Shown in pieces: positions 1-4,770 of a stretch of DNA of 11,025 bases. The stretch is from an uncultured Lachnospiraceae bacterium (GTDB lineage: Bacteria > Bacillota_A > Clostridia > Lachnospirales > Lachnospiraceae). How positions within the stretch are numbered: the first letter of the stretch is position 1; each line of letters starts with the position of its first letter. The position numbers were made by a program, and so were the translations under genes. The notes under the pieces were generated by a model that was given only the letters and a program-made list of their open reading frames with translations, searched no databases and was not told the DNA's origin. The DNA lies in the NCBI GenBank assembly GCA_947564305.1, contig CANOBT010000175.1, positions 1 through 11,025 on the forward strand, given 5' to 3'.

Positions 1-53
1 ACTTAAAATCCCTCGGTGGCAACATCGTGCCGGTTCAAGTCCGGCCACCAGCA
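1..53 (+). tRNA. tRNA-Leu(UAA), 3' part, cut by window start
   Basis: The anticodon loop CTTAAAA (2-8, anticodon TAA) is followed by the 3' half of the anticodon stem (TCCCT), a long variable arm with a CGGTG/CATCG stem as in class II tRNAs, a T arm (GCCGG-TTCAAGT-CCGGC, 29-45), the 3' acceptor strand CACCAGC (46-52) and discriminator A53. A long variable arm plus UAA anticodon means leucine. CCA is not encoded. The 5' half lies outside the window. Because an integrase gene ends only about 110 nt away, pointing at this tRNA, its 3' end is the likely attachment site (attL or attR), reconstituted by the incoming element. Confidence 0.93.
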
Positions 54-60
54 TTAAAAT

Positions 61-117
61 AAACAGCCGAAAACTCAAGGATTTTCCAATGAAATCAACG
101 TTTTTCGGCTGTTTTTT
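61..117. terminator. Bidirectional hairpin terminator after the tRNA and integrase
   Basis: A perfect 13-bp stem pairs 61-73 (AAACAGCCGAAAA) with 102-114, and a second short stem GATTT/AAATC (80-84 with 92-96) shortens the large loop. T runs follow the stem on the plus strand (TTTTTT, 112-117), and TTTATTTT follows on the minus strand. It can therefore end the tRNA transcript and the leftward integrase transcript. The loop is longer than in most intrinsic terminators. Confidence 0.7.
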
Positions 118-128
118 ATGCTTATAAT

Positions 129-165
129 TAAATAATAATTATTTACTATAAATAAATAATAATTA
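129..165. repeat. 13-bp direct repeat pair TAAATAATAATTA
   Basis: TAAATAATAATTA occurs exactly at 129-141 and 153-165, 24 bp apart, between the terminator and the integrase gene and overlapping its stop codon. Placement beside the attachment site suggests arm-type integrase or accessory-factor binding sites. The sequence is very AT-rich, so chance or simple-sequence drift is possible. Confidence 0.5.
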
Positions 166-1194
166 ACATTTTTTGTCATGAATTTTGTCATGAAAATTGC
201 TAAGAAAAAGCACATTTCCAAACCGGTTAGATGCTTCTCTCTGGGCGTTCCTGTTTTTGTCTTCCATTGCGTGTCTGTAAACTCCCTTCATCACATAATC
301 CGTTTCCCATCCCCCCATCCGCATGATATCCTCTTCTGGTACGTTCATAGCACTCATTTTAGATGCGAAATAGTGACGTAGCTTGTGAAGGTTAAATTGT
401 GGCATATTTAGTTTTTTTTGTGTGATTTTAAGAAATTCTGTTATATGCCCTGGGTGTCCCTTGTATATGTACCCCTTCTTCCGTATCTTGTCTGCTATCT
501 CCATAGGTATGATAACGTCTCTTGTGCTTGCTGTAGTCTTCGTGCTTTTTGTAATCCATTCTTTATTTTCGTTGAGTACTTTTGCTTTTGTTATGTGGAC
601 AATATCTCCTTCTATGTCCTCTACAGTCAGAGCGCATATTTCTGATCTGCGCAGTCCGTAGCAAGCTAAAATAACAGGTATCTCATACTCTGTACCCTTG
701 AGTGTATCAAGAAGCCGTCTAATATCCTCGTCAGAGGGGATATAAGGCGCATTCTTGACCTTTTGCGGCAGGGTAGTAGTAAGTTTAAGGCTTGGGCAGA
801 AAGTGCCTAAAACAGCCGATATGAAGCCGTGGTGGTTGCGTACAGTCTTAGGACTGCATTTCTTCGCAAGCCTGTTTATTTCTGACTGTACGTCTATTGC
901 TGTAATATCGTAAATGCTTTTTGATAAAAACGTTTCTGGTATCTGGCGGGTGATAGTCACATAGTCCCGGACGGTGCTTGGGGACAACACATTCCTTTTA
1001 GATTCAATATATTTCTCCGCGGCAGCCCTAAAGGTCATAATTTCATGTTTCCCCTGCACCTTTTCCAGTTCCTTCGCCATCTCCAGCATAGCTTCTTTCT
1101 GCGTCGGTTTCCCCTCAAACGTGACGGTATACGTCTTCCCCTTATACATTTTTCTGATCCGGTAGGAGCCGGACGGGAGCTTTTCGATTTTCAT
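163..1194 (-). CDS. int: Phage tyrosine integrase
   Basis: Site-specific recombinase that would integrate and excise the element at the adjacent tRNA-Leu. The 343-residue protein has a short basic N-terminal arm-binding-like region (about 1-50), a SAM-like core-binding domain (about 52-135) and a C-terminal catalytic domain. Catalytic residues are visible: R182 in GLRRSE, a lysine around 216-219, H270 and R273-H274 in HKLRH, W296 in GGW, and the nucleophile Y306 in VYRH. Length and domain order are typical of phage integrases of Gram-positive bacteria. The ATG start overlaps the stop of the upstream nuclease gene as ATGA (1191-1194), so translation is probably coupled to it and no separate promoter is obvious. 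The last residues carry a duplicated HDK unit from a DNA tandem repeat. Family assignment is firm; the att site is inferred from location. Confidence 0.96.
   Translation of the reverse strand: MKIEKLPSGSYRIRKMYKGKTYTVTFEGKPTQKEAMLEMAKELEKVQGKHEIMTFRAAAEKYIESKRNVLSPSTVRDYVTITRQIPETFLSKSIYDITAIDVQSEINRLAKKCSPKTVRNHHGFISAVLGTFCPSLKLTTTLPQKVKNAPYIPSDEDIRRLLDTLKGTEYEIPVILACYGLRRSEICALTVEDIEGDIVHITKAKVLNENKEWITKSTKTTASTRDVIIPMEIADKIRKKGYIYKGHPGHITEFLKITQKKLNMPQFNLHKLRHYFASKMSAMNVPEEDIMRMGGWETDYVMKGVYRHAMEDKNRNAQREASNRFGNVLFLSNFHDKIHDKKC
171..194. repeat. 12-bp tandem repeat TTTTGTCATGAA inside the integrase 3' end
   Basis: TTTTGTCATGAA is present twice head to tail (171-182, 183-194). On the minus strand it encodes the repeated HDK residues near the integrase C-terminus (HDKIHDKK). 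It is either a local duplication or a pair of integrase arm sites sharing sequence with the coding end. Confidence 0.6.
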
Positions 1195-2243
1195 AGATCC
1201 CCCTCACTTTTTGCTATCATATCATTTAGATAGTTCCTGTCCCATAACTTAACACCTAAAATATTGGCTTCCTCGATTGCCTGCGGCGTAAAATACTGGT
1301 TAGTCAATACAACAGCTATATCCTTTTTATAAATTCCTTTTCCTGCAACAGCCTGTTGAATAGCAGAATTTCCTATAGGCTTATCATATCGTTTGCACTG
1401 TATCGCGTAGCTAATGCTTTCTTTTTCTGCTAATATGTCTATTCCGTGATCACCGCTTCCTTGTGTGACCGTCACATTTTTAAATCCGTTTTTCCTCAAA
1501 ATATCAGCACAGAAATATTCAAACTGGTGTCCGTCCATATTATCAAAGGAGTTAGGGACTGTAACAGCGCTTTCCATCATGTCATCTATTTGTTTTTCTA
1601 TGTTATTCAGATTAGAGTTTAGTTCATCTAAGTCCCGGCTCAAATTTTTTACTTCTTTTTCTTTTCTTTCTTCTCGGATTACATGAGCATTACACATAAC
1701 TGCGTATCGTTCCCAGTCAAAAGATTTTTCTCTATGGATATAAACCGGATTTACTGGTTTTCTATATTTTGTTGGTTCATAGTCTTTTTCTATTTTTTGT
1801 TTTTCTTCATTTTTAGTTTGTCCTATATTATCAGAAAAAGTTTTTTGAATATATTCAAGTTCTTCTTCGGATAATGGATTTATCTGTTCTGGCTTTTCTT
1901 CCACCATCAGTTTTTCGGTTTCTTTATAAGTTATTCCTTCACTATATAAATCATCTTTCTTTTTAAATTTCTTTGAAAGCTTTTTAAAATACAATATGAT
2001 TTTATTATATTTCTTTTTTAAAGAACCGTCTAAAATCTTGCGAATAAAAATATACAAAACATATATAGCAAAACAAATTATCGCAAACGGAATAATGGCT
2101 ACTGCAACATATAATACTATTGCGAATAAAACCATATATGAAAATATCTTTAAAAAAGTTTTGTTAAAAAACAATTTGAATATCCATATAAAAGGCTCCA
2201 ACCACCACCCAATAAATAACCAGTACAAACACCCTTTTCTCAT
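1191..2243 (-). CDS. Membrane-anchored Mrr-family restriction endonuclease-like protein
   Basis: A 350-residue protein with two parts. Residues 1-70 contain two or more hydrophobic segments (starting GCLYWLFIGWW, then about 33-68), predicting an N-terminal membrane anchor. A charged, partly coiled linker (about 75-225) leads to a C-terminal Mrr catalytic domain (about 236-345). That domain has the PD-(D/E)xK signature: GSGDHGIDILAE with D269, then Q282 and K284 in QCKRY. Mrr-family enzymes cleave modified or foreign DNA, but the target here is unknown. It lies directly upstream of the integrase with a 4-bp ATGA overlap, so both genes likely form one lysogen-expressed operon from the promoter at 2286-2314. 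The ATG at 2241-2243 has only a weak AAAGG ahead. A defence role (tethered nuclease against incoming DNA) is inferred; a role in integration cannot be excluded. Confidence 0.85.
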   Translation of the reverse strand: MRKGCLYWLFIGWWLEPFIWIFKLFFNKTFLKIFSYMVLFAIVLYVAVAIIPFAIICFAIYVLYIFIRKILDGSLKKKYNKIILYFKKLSKKFKKKDDLYSEGITYKETEKLMVEEKPEQINPLSEEELEYIQKTFSDNIGQTKNEEKQKIEKDYEPTKYRKPVNPVYIHREKSFDWERYAVMCNAHVIREERKEKEVKNLSRDLDELNSNLNNIEKQIDDMMESAVTVPNSFDNMDGHQFEYFCADILRKNGFKNVTVTQGSGDHGIDILAEKESISYAIQCKRYDKPIGNSAIQQAVAGKGIYKKDIAVVLTNQYFTPQAIEEANILGVKLWDRNYLNDMIAKSEGDL

Positions 2244-2254
2244 TTGTCTTGCCT

Positions 2255-2327
2255 TTGTAAAAATATTGTTTGCGATTTAAATATAACTATATCATATATA
2301 TAATTCTAAATCAAAATATTTTTACAA
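2255..2327. repeat. 13-bp inverted repeat flanking the nuclease promoter
   Basis: TTGTAAAAATATT (2255-2267) and its exact reverse complement AATATTTTTACAA (2315-2327) lie symmetrically around about 2291, bracketing the leftward -35/-10 elements. The distance (60 bp centre to centre) is compatible with a regulator bridging two half-sites, or with a cruciform. No protein can be assigned. Confidence 0.55.
2286..2314 (-). promoter_or_regulatory. Leftward sigma-A promoter for the nuclease-integrase operon
   Basis: On the minus strand, TTGATT (2314-2309) is separated by 17 bp from TATAGT (2291-2286), matching 4/6 and 5/6 consensus bases. It lies about 43 nt upstream of the nuclease start codon. 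The surrounding DNA is AT-rich, so the call rests on spacing and position. Confidence 0.5.
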
Positions 2328-2374
2328 TAAATAAAAATTGAGTAATATTATACCTTGCTACTAAATATATTATA

Positions 2375-2566
2375 ATGGAGGTAAGGAAACATGAAAAAAT
2401 CAGAGAACAAAAAAATAATCTCGGGGGGGTGGACAAGCAGCCTGTTTTCCGGGAAAAAGAGTGGTATAGGGAGAAGATAGCAGAAATGGTGGCAGAAATA
2501 AAAGATGTGTGGATTCTAAAAGCCATACATAATTTTATTGTAGGAATGACAAAAGAGGGGGATTAA
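2375..2566 (+). CDS. Small conserved-type phage protein, start region probably frame-disturbed
   Basis: The open frame gives 63 residues whose C-terminal part (EWYREKIAEMVAEIKDVW, then a short hydrophobic helix LKAIHNFIVG) resembles small proteins common in Clostridia prophages; function is unknown. The in-frame ATG (2375) lacks a Shine-Dalgarno. A good one (GGAGG, 2377-2381) instead fits the ATG at 2391, which is in another frame and stops at 2480 after 29 codons (MKKSENKK...). Between them lie runs of seven A (2409-2415) and seven G (2423-2429). One extra base in either run would join the 2391 start to this frame. So the gene may be broken, phase-variable, read by slippage, or affected by a sequence error. 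Its 3' end overlaps the convergent repressor gene by 4 bp. Confidence 0.6.
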   Translation: MEVRKHEKIREQKNNLGGVDKQPVFREKEWYREKIAEMVAEIKDVWILKAIHNFIVGMTKEGD

Positions 2567-2961
2567 CCACCCTCTTTTAAACTTTCTGCAATTTTCGCGA
2601 TTGTTTCCCAGTCTCTTTCATTCAATTTTACAAGAGCATCAATTAACCGCTTTTTAATATTCTCGTCTGGTAAATTCATTACTTCGCTTGCAAAATTTCC
2701 TATTTCTTGGCTTCTCGTCCTTTTTATCGTAGGCCTCCCTTTTCCGGTTAAAAGCCAATCCTTATTTATAGGTTCCCCATCAATAGTCATTTTTGTATAG
2801 ATATCTTCGATTACTCCTTTACTGGGGTTGATATCATCAACATTTAAAATTCTCCATATATATTGTGGGGTTTTGTTGATTATTTCTCCTATTTCTGTTT
2901 GAGACTTACCGCTTTTCTTAAAAATGTCTCTTATTCTGACAAGAATATCGTTCACTTCCAT
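2563..2961 (-). CDS. CI-like phage repressor, XRE-family helix-turn-helix
   Basis: The lysogeny regulator predicted to hold the switch at 2977-3074. The N-terminal half carries an XRE helix-turn-helix (about residues 10-50: KKSGKSQTEIGEIINKTPQY, with the second helix as recognition helix) followed by INKDWLLTGKGRP, a phrase common in phage repressors. The C-terminal part is helical and charged, with no visible peptidase domain, so it is not a LexA-type self-cleaving repressor; induction may need an antirepressor or another signal. The start is uncertain. AGGAGG (2969-2964) sits only 2 nt before ATG 2961 but 8 nt before an in-frame GTG at 2955, which has the better spacing; GTG 2964 is a third option. 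Its promoter is at 2977-3005, with an operator-like half-site inside. Confidence 0.85.
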   Translation of the reverse strand: MEVNDILVRIRDIFKKSGKSQTEIGEIINKTPQYIWRILNVDDINPSKGVIEDIYTKMTIDGEPINKDWLLTGKGRPTIKRTRSQEIGNFASEVMNLPDENIKKRLIDALVKLNERDWETIAKIAESLKEGG

Positions 2962-2976
2962 CACCTCCTATTATTG

Positions 2977-3005
2977 ATAATACAGCACTTTAAATTAAAA
3001 GTCAA
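2977..3005 (-). promoter_or_regulatory. Leftward repressor promoter (PRM-like)
   Basis: On the minus strand TTGACT (3005-3000) and TATTAT (2982-2977) are separated by exactly 17 bp, each one base off consensus. It is 16 nt from the first candidate repressor start. An operator-like half-site TTTAAATT (2989-2996) lies in the spacer, which would allow autoregulation. Confidence 0.75.
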
Positions 3006-3077
3006 ATATTTTTAAATTGAATTTAAAAAAGTATTGACAAATAAATTGAATTTAACTATAATAAAATTGGATTTAAA
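2989..3077. promoter_or_regulatory. Operator array of the lysogeny switch
   Basis: One motif recurs across the divergent promoter region. O1 is a perfect palindrome of 10-bp arms around G3019 (3009-3029; core TTTAAATTGAATTTAAA). O2 is TAAATTGAATTTA (3042-3054), within the spacer of the rightward promoter. O3 is AAATTGGATTT (3064-3074), at the rightward start point. A half-site TTTAAATT (2989-2996) sits in the leftward promoter. Centres are at 3019, 3048 and 3069. Binding by the 2563-2961 repressor is inferred from position and symmetry. Confidence 0.75.
3034..3062 (+). promoter_or_regulatory. Rightward early promoter (PR-like), consensus
   Basis: TTGACA (3034-3039), a 17-bp spacer and TATAAT (3057-3062) match the sigma-A consensus at all twelve positions. 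The transcript would begin near 3069 and serve the gene at 3092 and probably the whole rightward early region. Operators lie just upstream, inside the spacer, and at the start point, so tight repression is expected in the lysogen. Confidence 0.9.
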
Positions 3078-3091
3078 GAAAGGGGACAAAA

Positions 3092-3208
3092 ATGAATAAG
3101 GACGCAAAACAATCAAAAAAAGAAAGCCGCCATGCATTGTATCTTTCTATAGTTGCTTTGGTTATAAGCATTATAGGCCTAATAATTCGAGTAGCTTCGG
3201 TATTATAG
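3092..3208 (+). CDS. 38-residue single-TM peptide, first gene of the early transcript
   Basis: A small reading frame begins 30 nt after the consensus rightward -10 element, with AAAGGGGA (3079-3086) about 6 nt before ATG 3092. The product has a basic, polar N-terminus (MNKDAKQSKKESRH) and one hydrophobic helix (about residues 16-37, LYLSIVALVISIIGLII), so an N-in membrane peptide is predicted. Its position is that of Cro or an early regulator, yet it has no helix-turn-helix. Its SKKxSR-x3-LSI pattern resembles the C-terminal tail of the protein encoded opposite at 3171-3494, and the two genes overlap tail to tail by 38 bp. Function is unknown. The promoter and ribosome binding site are strong, but the short length limits confidence. 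Confidence 0.62.
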   Translation: MNKDAKQSKKESRHALYLSIVALVISIIGLIIRVASVL

Positions 3209-3494
3209 AGGCTATAAATGTGGAAGCAATAGCAATTATTGAAAGCACCATGGAAATACGAGACTGTTTTTTGGAATTTTTGTTCTCCTCTTCATAGTTT
3301 TCCAGTTGCTTTTCTACTAATTCAATTTGCTTTTGCATAATTGCTAATTGTTGTTTTGTACTTTCGGCAATAGATTTTATTTCTTCAAGTTGTTCATAAC
3401 TTAATTCGCGATCTGTTTCTTCATCCGCATTTTGAAGATTGATATTTGCCTTGATCGCTGATTGAAACATATTTGGAGCATCAAAAATATTCAC
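3171..3494 (-). CDS. Coiled-coil, C-tail-anchored membrane protein (candidate lysogenic moron)
   Basis: A 107-residue protein with an acidic N-terminal region, a long heptad-rich coiled coil (about residues 33-72, with IAESTKQQLAIMQKQIELVE) and a C-terminal hydrophobic helix (about 80-103). Most of it would therefore face the cytoplasm while anchored in the membrane. The start is GTG 3494, preceded by AAAGGAGA (3508-3501) at 6 nt. It runs against the rightward early operon and has its own promoter at 3524-3551, the usual arrangement of a gene expressed from the prophage. Superinfection exclusion or another host-modifying role is plausible but not shown by any motif. Its membrane end resembles the 38-aa peptide encoded on the opposite strand. 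Confidence 0.75.
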   Translation of the reverse strand: MNIFDAPNMFQSAIKANINLQNADEETDRELSYEQLEEIKSIAESTKQQLAIMQKQIELVEKQLENYEEENKNSKKQSRISMVLSIIAIASTFIASIIPKLLELLGL

Positions 3495-3523
3495 AATCTT
3501 TCTCCTTTGTATTTGATAAGGAG

Positions 3524-3551
3524 ATTATAACACAAAAAAAGGAGGTGTAAC
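3524..3551 (-). promoter_or_regulatory. Leftward promoter for the tail-anchored protein
   Basis: On the minus strand GTTACA (3551-3546), a 16-bp spacer and an extended -10, TGTTATAAT (TATAAT at 3529-3524), lie 29 nt upstream of the GTG at 3494. It is head to head with the gene at 3553, its -35 region being inside that gene's ribosome binding site, so the two directions could interfere. Confidence 0.65.
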
Positions 3552-3552
3552 C

Positions 3553-3702
3553 ATGAGTGAAAAAGAAAAAAACATCATCAGGAGGCTTTCCGACACTGTG
3601 CCCAAGCTGGACAAGGATAAGCAGAACTACATTCTTGGCGTGGCAGAGGGTATGGCGATTGCAAAGGACAGCCAGAGAGACAAGCAGTTGCAGGAAGCGT
3701 AG
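3553..3702 (+). CDS. Small early phage protein of unknown function (49 aa)
   Basis: ATG 3553 follows a strong AAGGAGGTG (3539-3547). The 49-residue product (MSEKEKNIIRRLSDTVPKLD... GVAEGMAIAKD) is charged and helical, without membrane segment or cysteine. The phrase around 'YILGVAEGMA' is typical of short proteins near the repressor in Clostridia prophages and conjugative elements, but no function is known to me. Its stop codon overlaps an AGGAGG (3701-3706) that would have served a following reading frame in which the expected ATG is ACG (3715). Confidence 0.72.
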   Translation: MSEKEKNIIRRLSDTVPKLDKDKQNYILGVAEGMAIAKDSQRDKQLQEA

Positions 3703-3853
3703 GAGGTGAGGGAAACGGACACTTCGAAGATTAAAACGCCCCATTCAGTACCAAGAATACCGAACAGGGCACGTAACCAATAAACCACACTTACTGGCTA
3801 CAGGAAGATTTTACCATAAAACTCCTGTACCGGCAAGAGAACAGGAGGAAAAG
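3703..3853 (+). other. Structured 150-nt gap with two stem-loops and a lost micro-ORF
   Basis: No convincing gene. Stem-loop A (3738-3770) is symmetric with spaced mismatches: GCCC/GGGC, TTC/GAA and GTA/TAC around the loop CCAAGAA. Stem-loop B (3794-3833) pairs CTGG/CCGG and TACAGGA/TCCTGTA (3799-3805 with 3823-3829) and, inside, TTTTA-CCA-TAAAA. Neither is followed by a T run, so they are not simple terminators. A 22-codon frame beginning at ACG 3715, or GTG 3706, ends at 3783 and sits 8 nt after AGGAGG. It may be a decayed short gene. The structures could be an untranslated RNA element or protein sites. Confidence 0.4.
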
Positions 3854-4063
3854 ATGAAAACATTTGAAGAAGTAGTACAGGACATTGACCAGTCCGAAAA
3901 GAACGTGGACAAGGTTTTGAAAGCAGGACGGCTCCAGCGCCACGAAGCGGCTCCCATGAGTAAGGATATGCTGGCAATGATTCTGAATTATGCGGTGGGG
4001 ACACTGGCCATGGTGATGGGCTTTGCCGCGCTGTATATGGTCATCTACTTTATGGGGACGTGA
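3854..4063 (+). CDS. Small single-TM membrane protein (69 aa)
   Basis: ATG 3854 has a strong ACAGGAGG (3841-3848) ahead. The first 36 residues are hydrophilic (MKTFEEVVQDIDQSEKNVDK...) and the rest forms one hydrophobic helix (about 40-67, MILNYAVGTLAMVMGFAALY), so it is predicted to be an N-cytoplasmic membrane protein. Function is unknown. Together with the next 31-aa membrane peptide, only 13 nt downstream, it may form a small membrane unit expressed early after induction. Confidence 0.75.
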   Translation: MKTFEEVVQDIDQSEKNVDKVLKAGRLQRHEAAPMSKDMLAMILNYAVGTLAMVMGFAALYMVIYFMGT

Positions 4064-4076
4064 AAGGAGGGAAAGG

Positions 4077-4172
4077 ATGTATATACCGGAGTTTGTTTGT
4101 GGAATTTTTGCCACAATGATCACGGAAGTGGTAGCCGCAATCATATGGTACAACTACACAAAAAAGAAGTAA
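4077..4172 (+). CDS. 31-residue membrane peptide
   Basis: A short frame with GGAGGGAAAGG just upstream. The product MYIPEFVCGIFATMITEVVA... is one hydrophobic helix closed by a basic end (YNYTKKK), like many single-TM phage peptides. Its stop codon is inside the ribosome binding site of the next gene (AAGGAGGGG, 4171-4179). Spacing and codon pattern support translation, but size limits certainty. It might be a holin-like or membrane regulatory peptide; nothing specific is visible. Confidence 0.6.
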   Translation: MYIPEFVCGIFATMITEVVAAIIWYNYTKKK

Positions 4173-4185
4173 GGAGGGGATGGGT

Positions 4186-4425
4186 ATGCCGAGGGTGTCA
4201 ATCAACAAAAATAAATATCTGCAAAAAGATCTGCAGGAGTGGATCATTGGCAGGATGCATACTCTCGGGAAGAATCAGGAGTATATGGGCGAAAGATTGA
4301 ATCTTACACAGCAGACCTTTGGCTATAGACTGAGAAATTCGAGTTTCACAAACGCACAACTTCCGATCATTTTTAAAGAATTGGAAGCGACAGACGAAGA
4401 GATTCTTCGGCTGATGAAATTATAA
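4186..4425 (+). CDS. Small helix-turn-helix-like phage regulator (79 aa)
   Basis: The product, starting MPRVSINKNKY, contains a Cro/XRE-like helix-turn-helix (about residues 28-55: NQEYMGERLNLTQQTFGYRL), followed by a helical end EATDEEILRLM. It is shorter than the usual repressor and lies in the early operon, the place of a Cro-like or early transcription regulator. Two in-frame ATGs exist. ATG 4186 is 8 nt from GGAGG (4173-4177), whereas ATG 4180 is only 2 nt away, so 4186 is preferred. The DNA site it would bind is unknown; the operators at 2989-3074 are one candidate. Confidence 0.68.
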   Translation: MPRVSINKNKYLQKDLQEWIIGRMHTLGKNQEYMGERLNLTQQTFGYRLRNSSFTNAQLPIIFKELEATDEEILRLMKL

Positions 4426-4439
4426 GGAGGAAAAGGGAA

Positions 4440-4613
4440 ATGGGTGGATTGGAAATTGAAAGACTGCAGGAACGTGTACATGGGATGACAGAGGATCAGC
4501 AGAGGGTGATTGCGGAATCTTTACCAGACAGTATTCTCTGGGAGGCTGTCTACGGCAGATTTTTATATCTTCGTGGTCGTACAGAAGTGATCAGTCAGGT
4601 TATTAATAATTAA
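4440..4613 (+). CDS. Small early phage protein of unknown function (57 aa)
   Basis: ATG 4440 is 9 nt after TAAGGAGG (4423-4430), which begins in the stop codon of the preceding gene. The 57-residue product is predicted all helical (MGGLEIERLQERVHG, then TEDQQRVIAESLPDSILWEA) with no catalytic or metal-binding motif. The 'QQ.V.A..LPD' phrase recurs in short proteins of Clostridia prophages as far as I recall. It probably belongs to the same early transcript; function is unknown. Confidence 0.68.
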   Translation: MGGLEIERLQERVHGMTEDQQRVIAESLPDSILWEAVYGRFLYLRGRTEVISQVINN

Positions 4614-4626
4614 AGGAAAAAGAAAG

Positions 4627-4770
4627 ATGGAAATGATTGAAAATGCCATGGTAATTGACTGGTGGTGGGACGAGCAGGAATACCGGGTTCCAAGCAAGGC
4701 TCGGATGAAAAAACAAAGGCAAGCCTACGAGGAGGCAGAAAGAGAGGACCGGAAAGATGAATTTATATGA
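4627..4770 (+). CDS. Small charged phage protein (47 aa), overlapping the Gp157-like gene
   Basis: ATG 4627 follows AAAGGAAAA at short distance. The product has a hydrophobic, Trp-rich N-terminal part (ENAMVIDWWWDEQEYRVPSK) and a highly charged helix with many Lys, Arg and Glu to the C-terminus. No family is recognised. It overlaps the next gene by 14 bp in another frame, so the two are likely translated in a coupled way. An AGGAGG inside it (4730-4735) precedes the next gene's start, but at a long distance. Confidence 0.6.
   Translation: MEMIENAMVIDWWWDEQEYRVPSKARMKKQRQAYEEAEREDRKDEFI

Noticed and set aside
1..53. Complete tRNA gene
   Set aside because: Only the sequence from the last base of the anticodon stem 5' strand onward is present; the gene is cut by the window edge.
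2371..2376. Perfect TATAAT considered as promoter of the small gene at 2391
   Set aside because: A start point about 7 nt downstream would exclude the GGAGG at 2377-2381 from the transcript, and no -35 hexamer lies at proper distance.
3738..3833. Stem-loops considered as intrinsic terminators
   Set aside because: Neither is followed by a run of T, and genes continue in the same direction right after.
3791..4153. 120-codon minus-strand frame over the gap and two membrane peptides
   Set aside because: His/Ser/Leu-rich low-meaning translation, no ribosome binding site, and it contradicts the plus-strand genes with strong AGGAGG sites.
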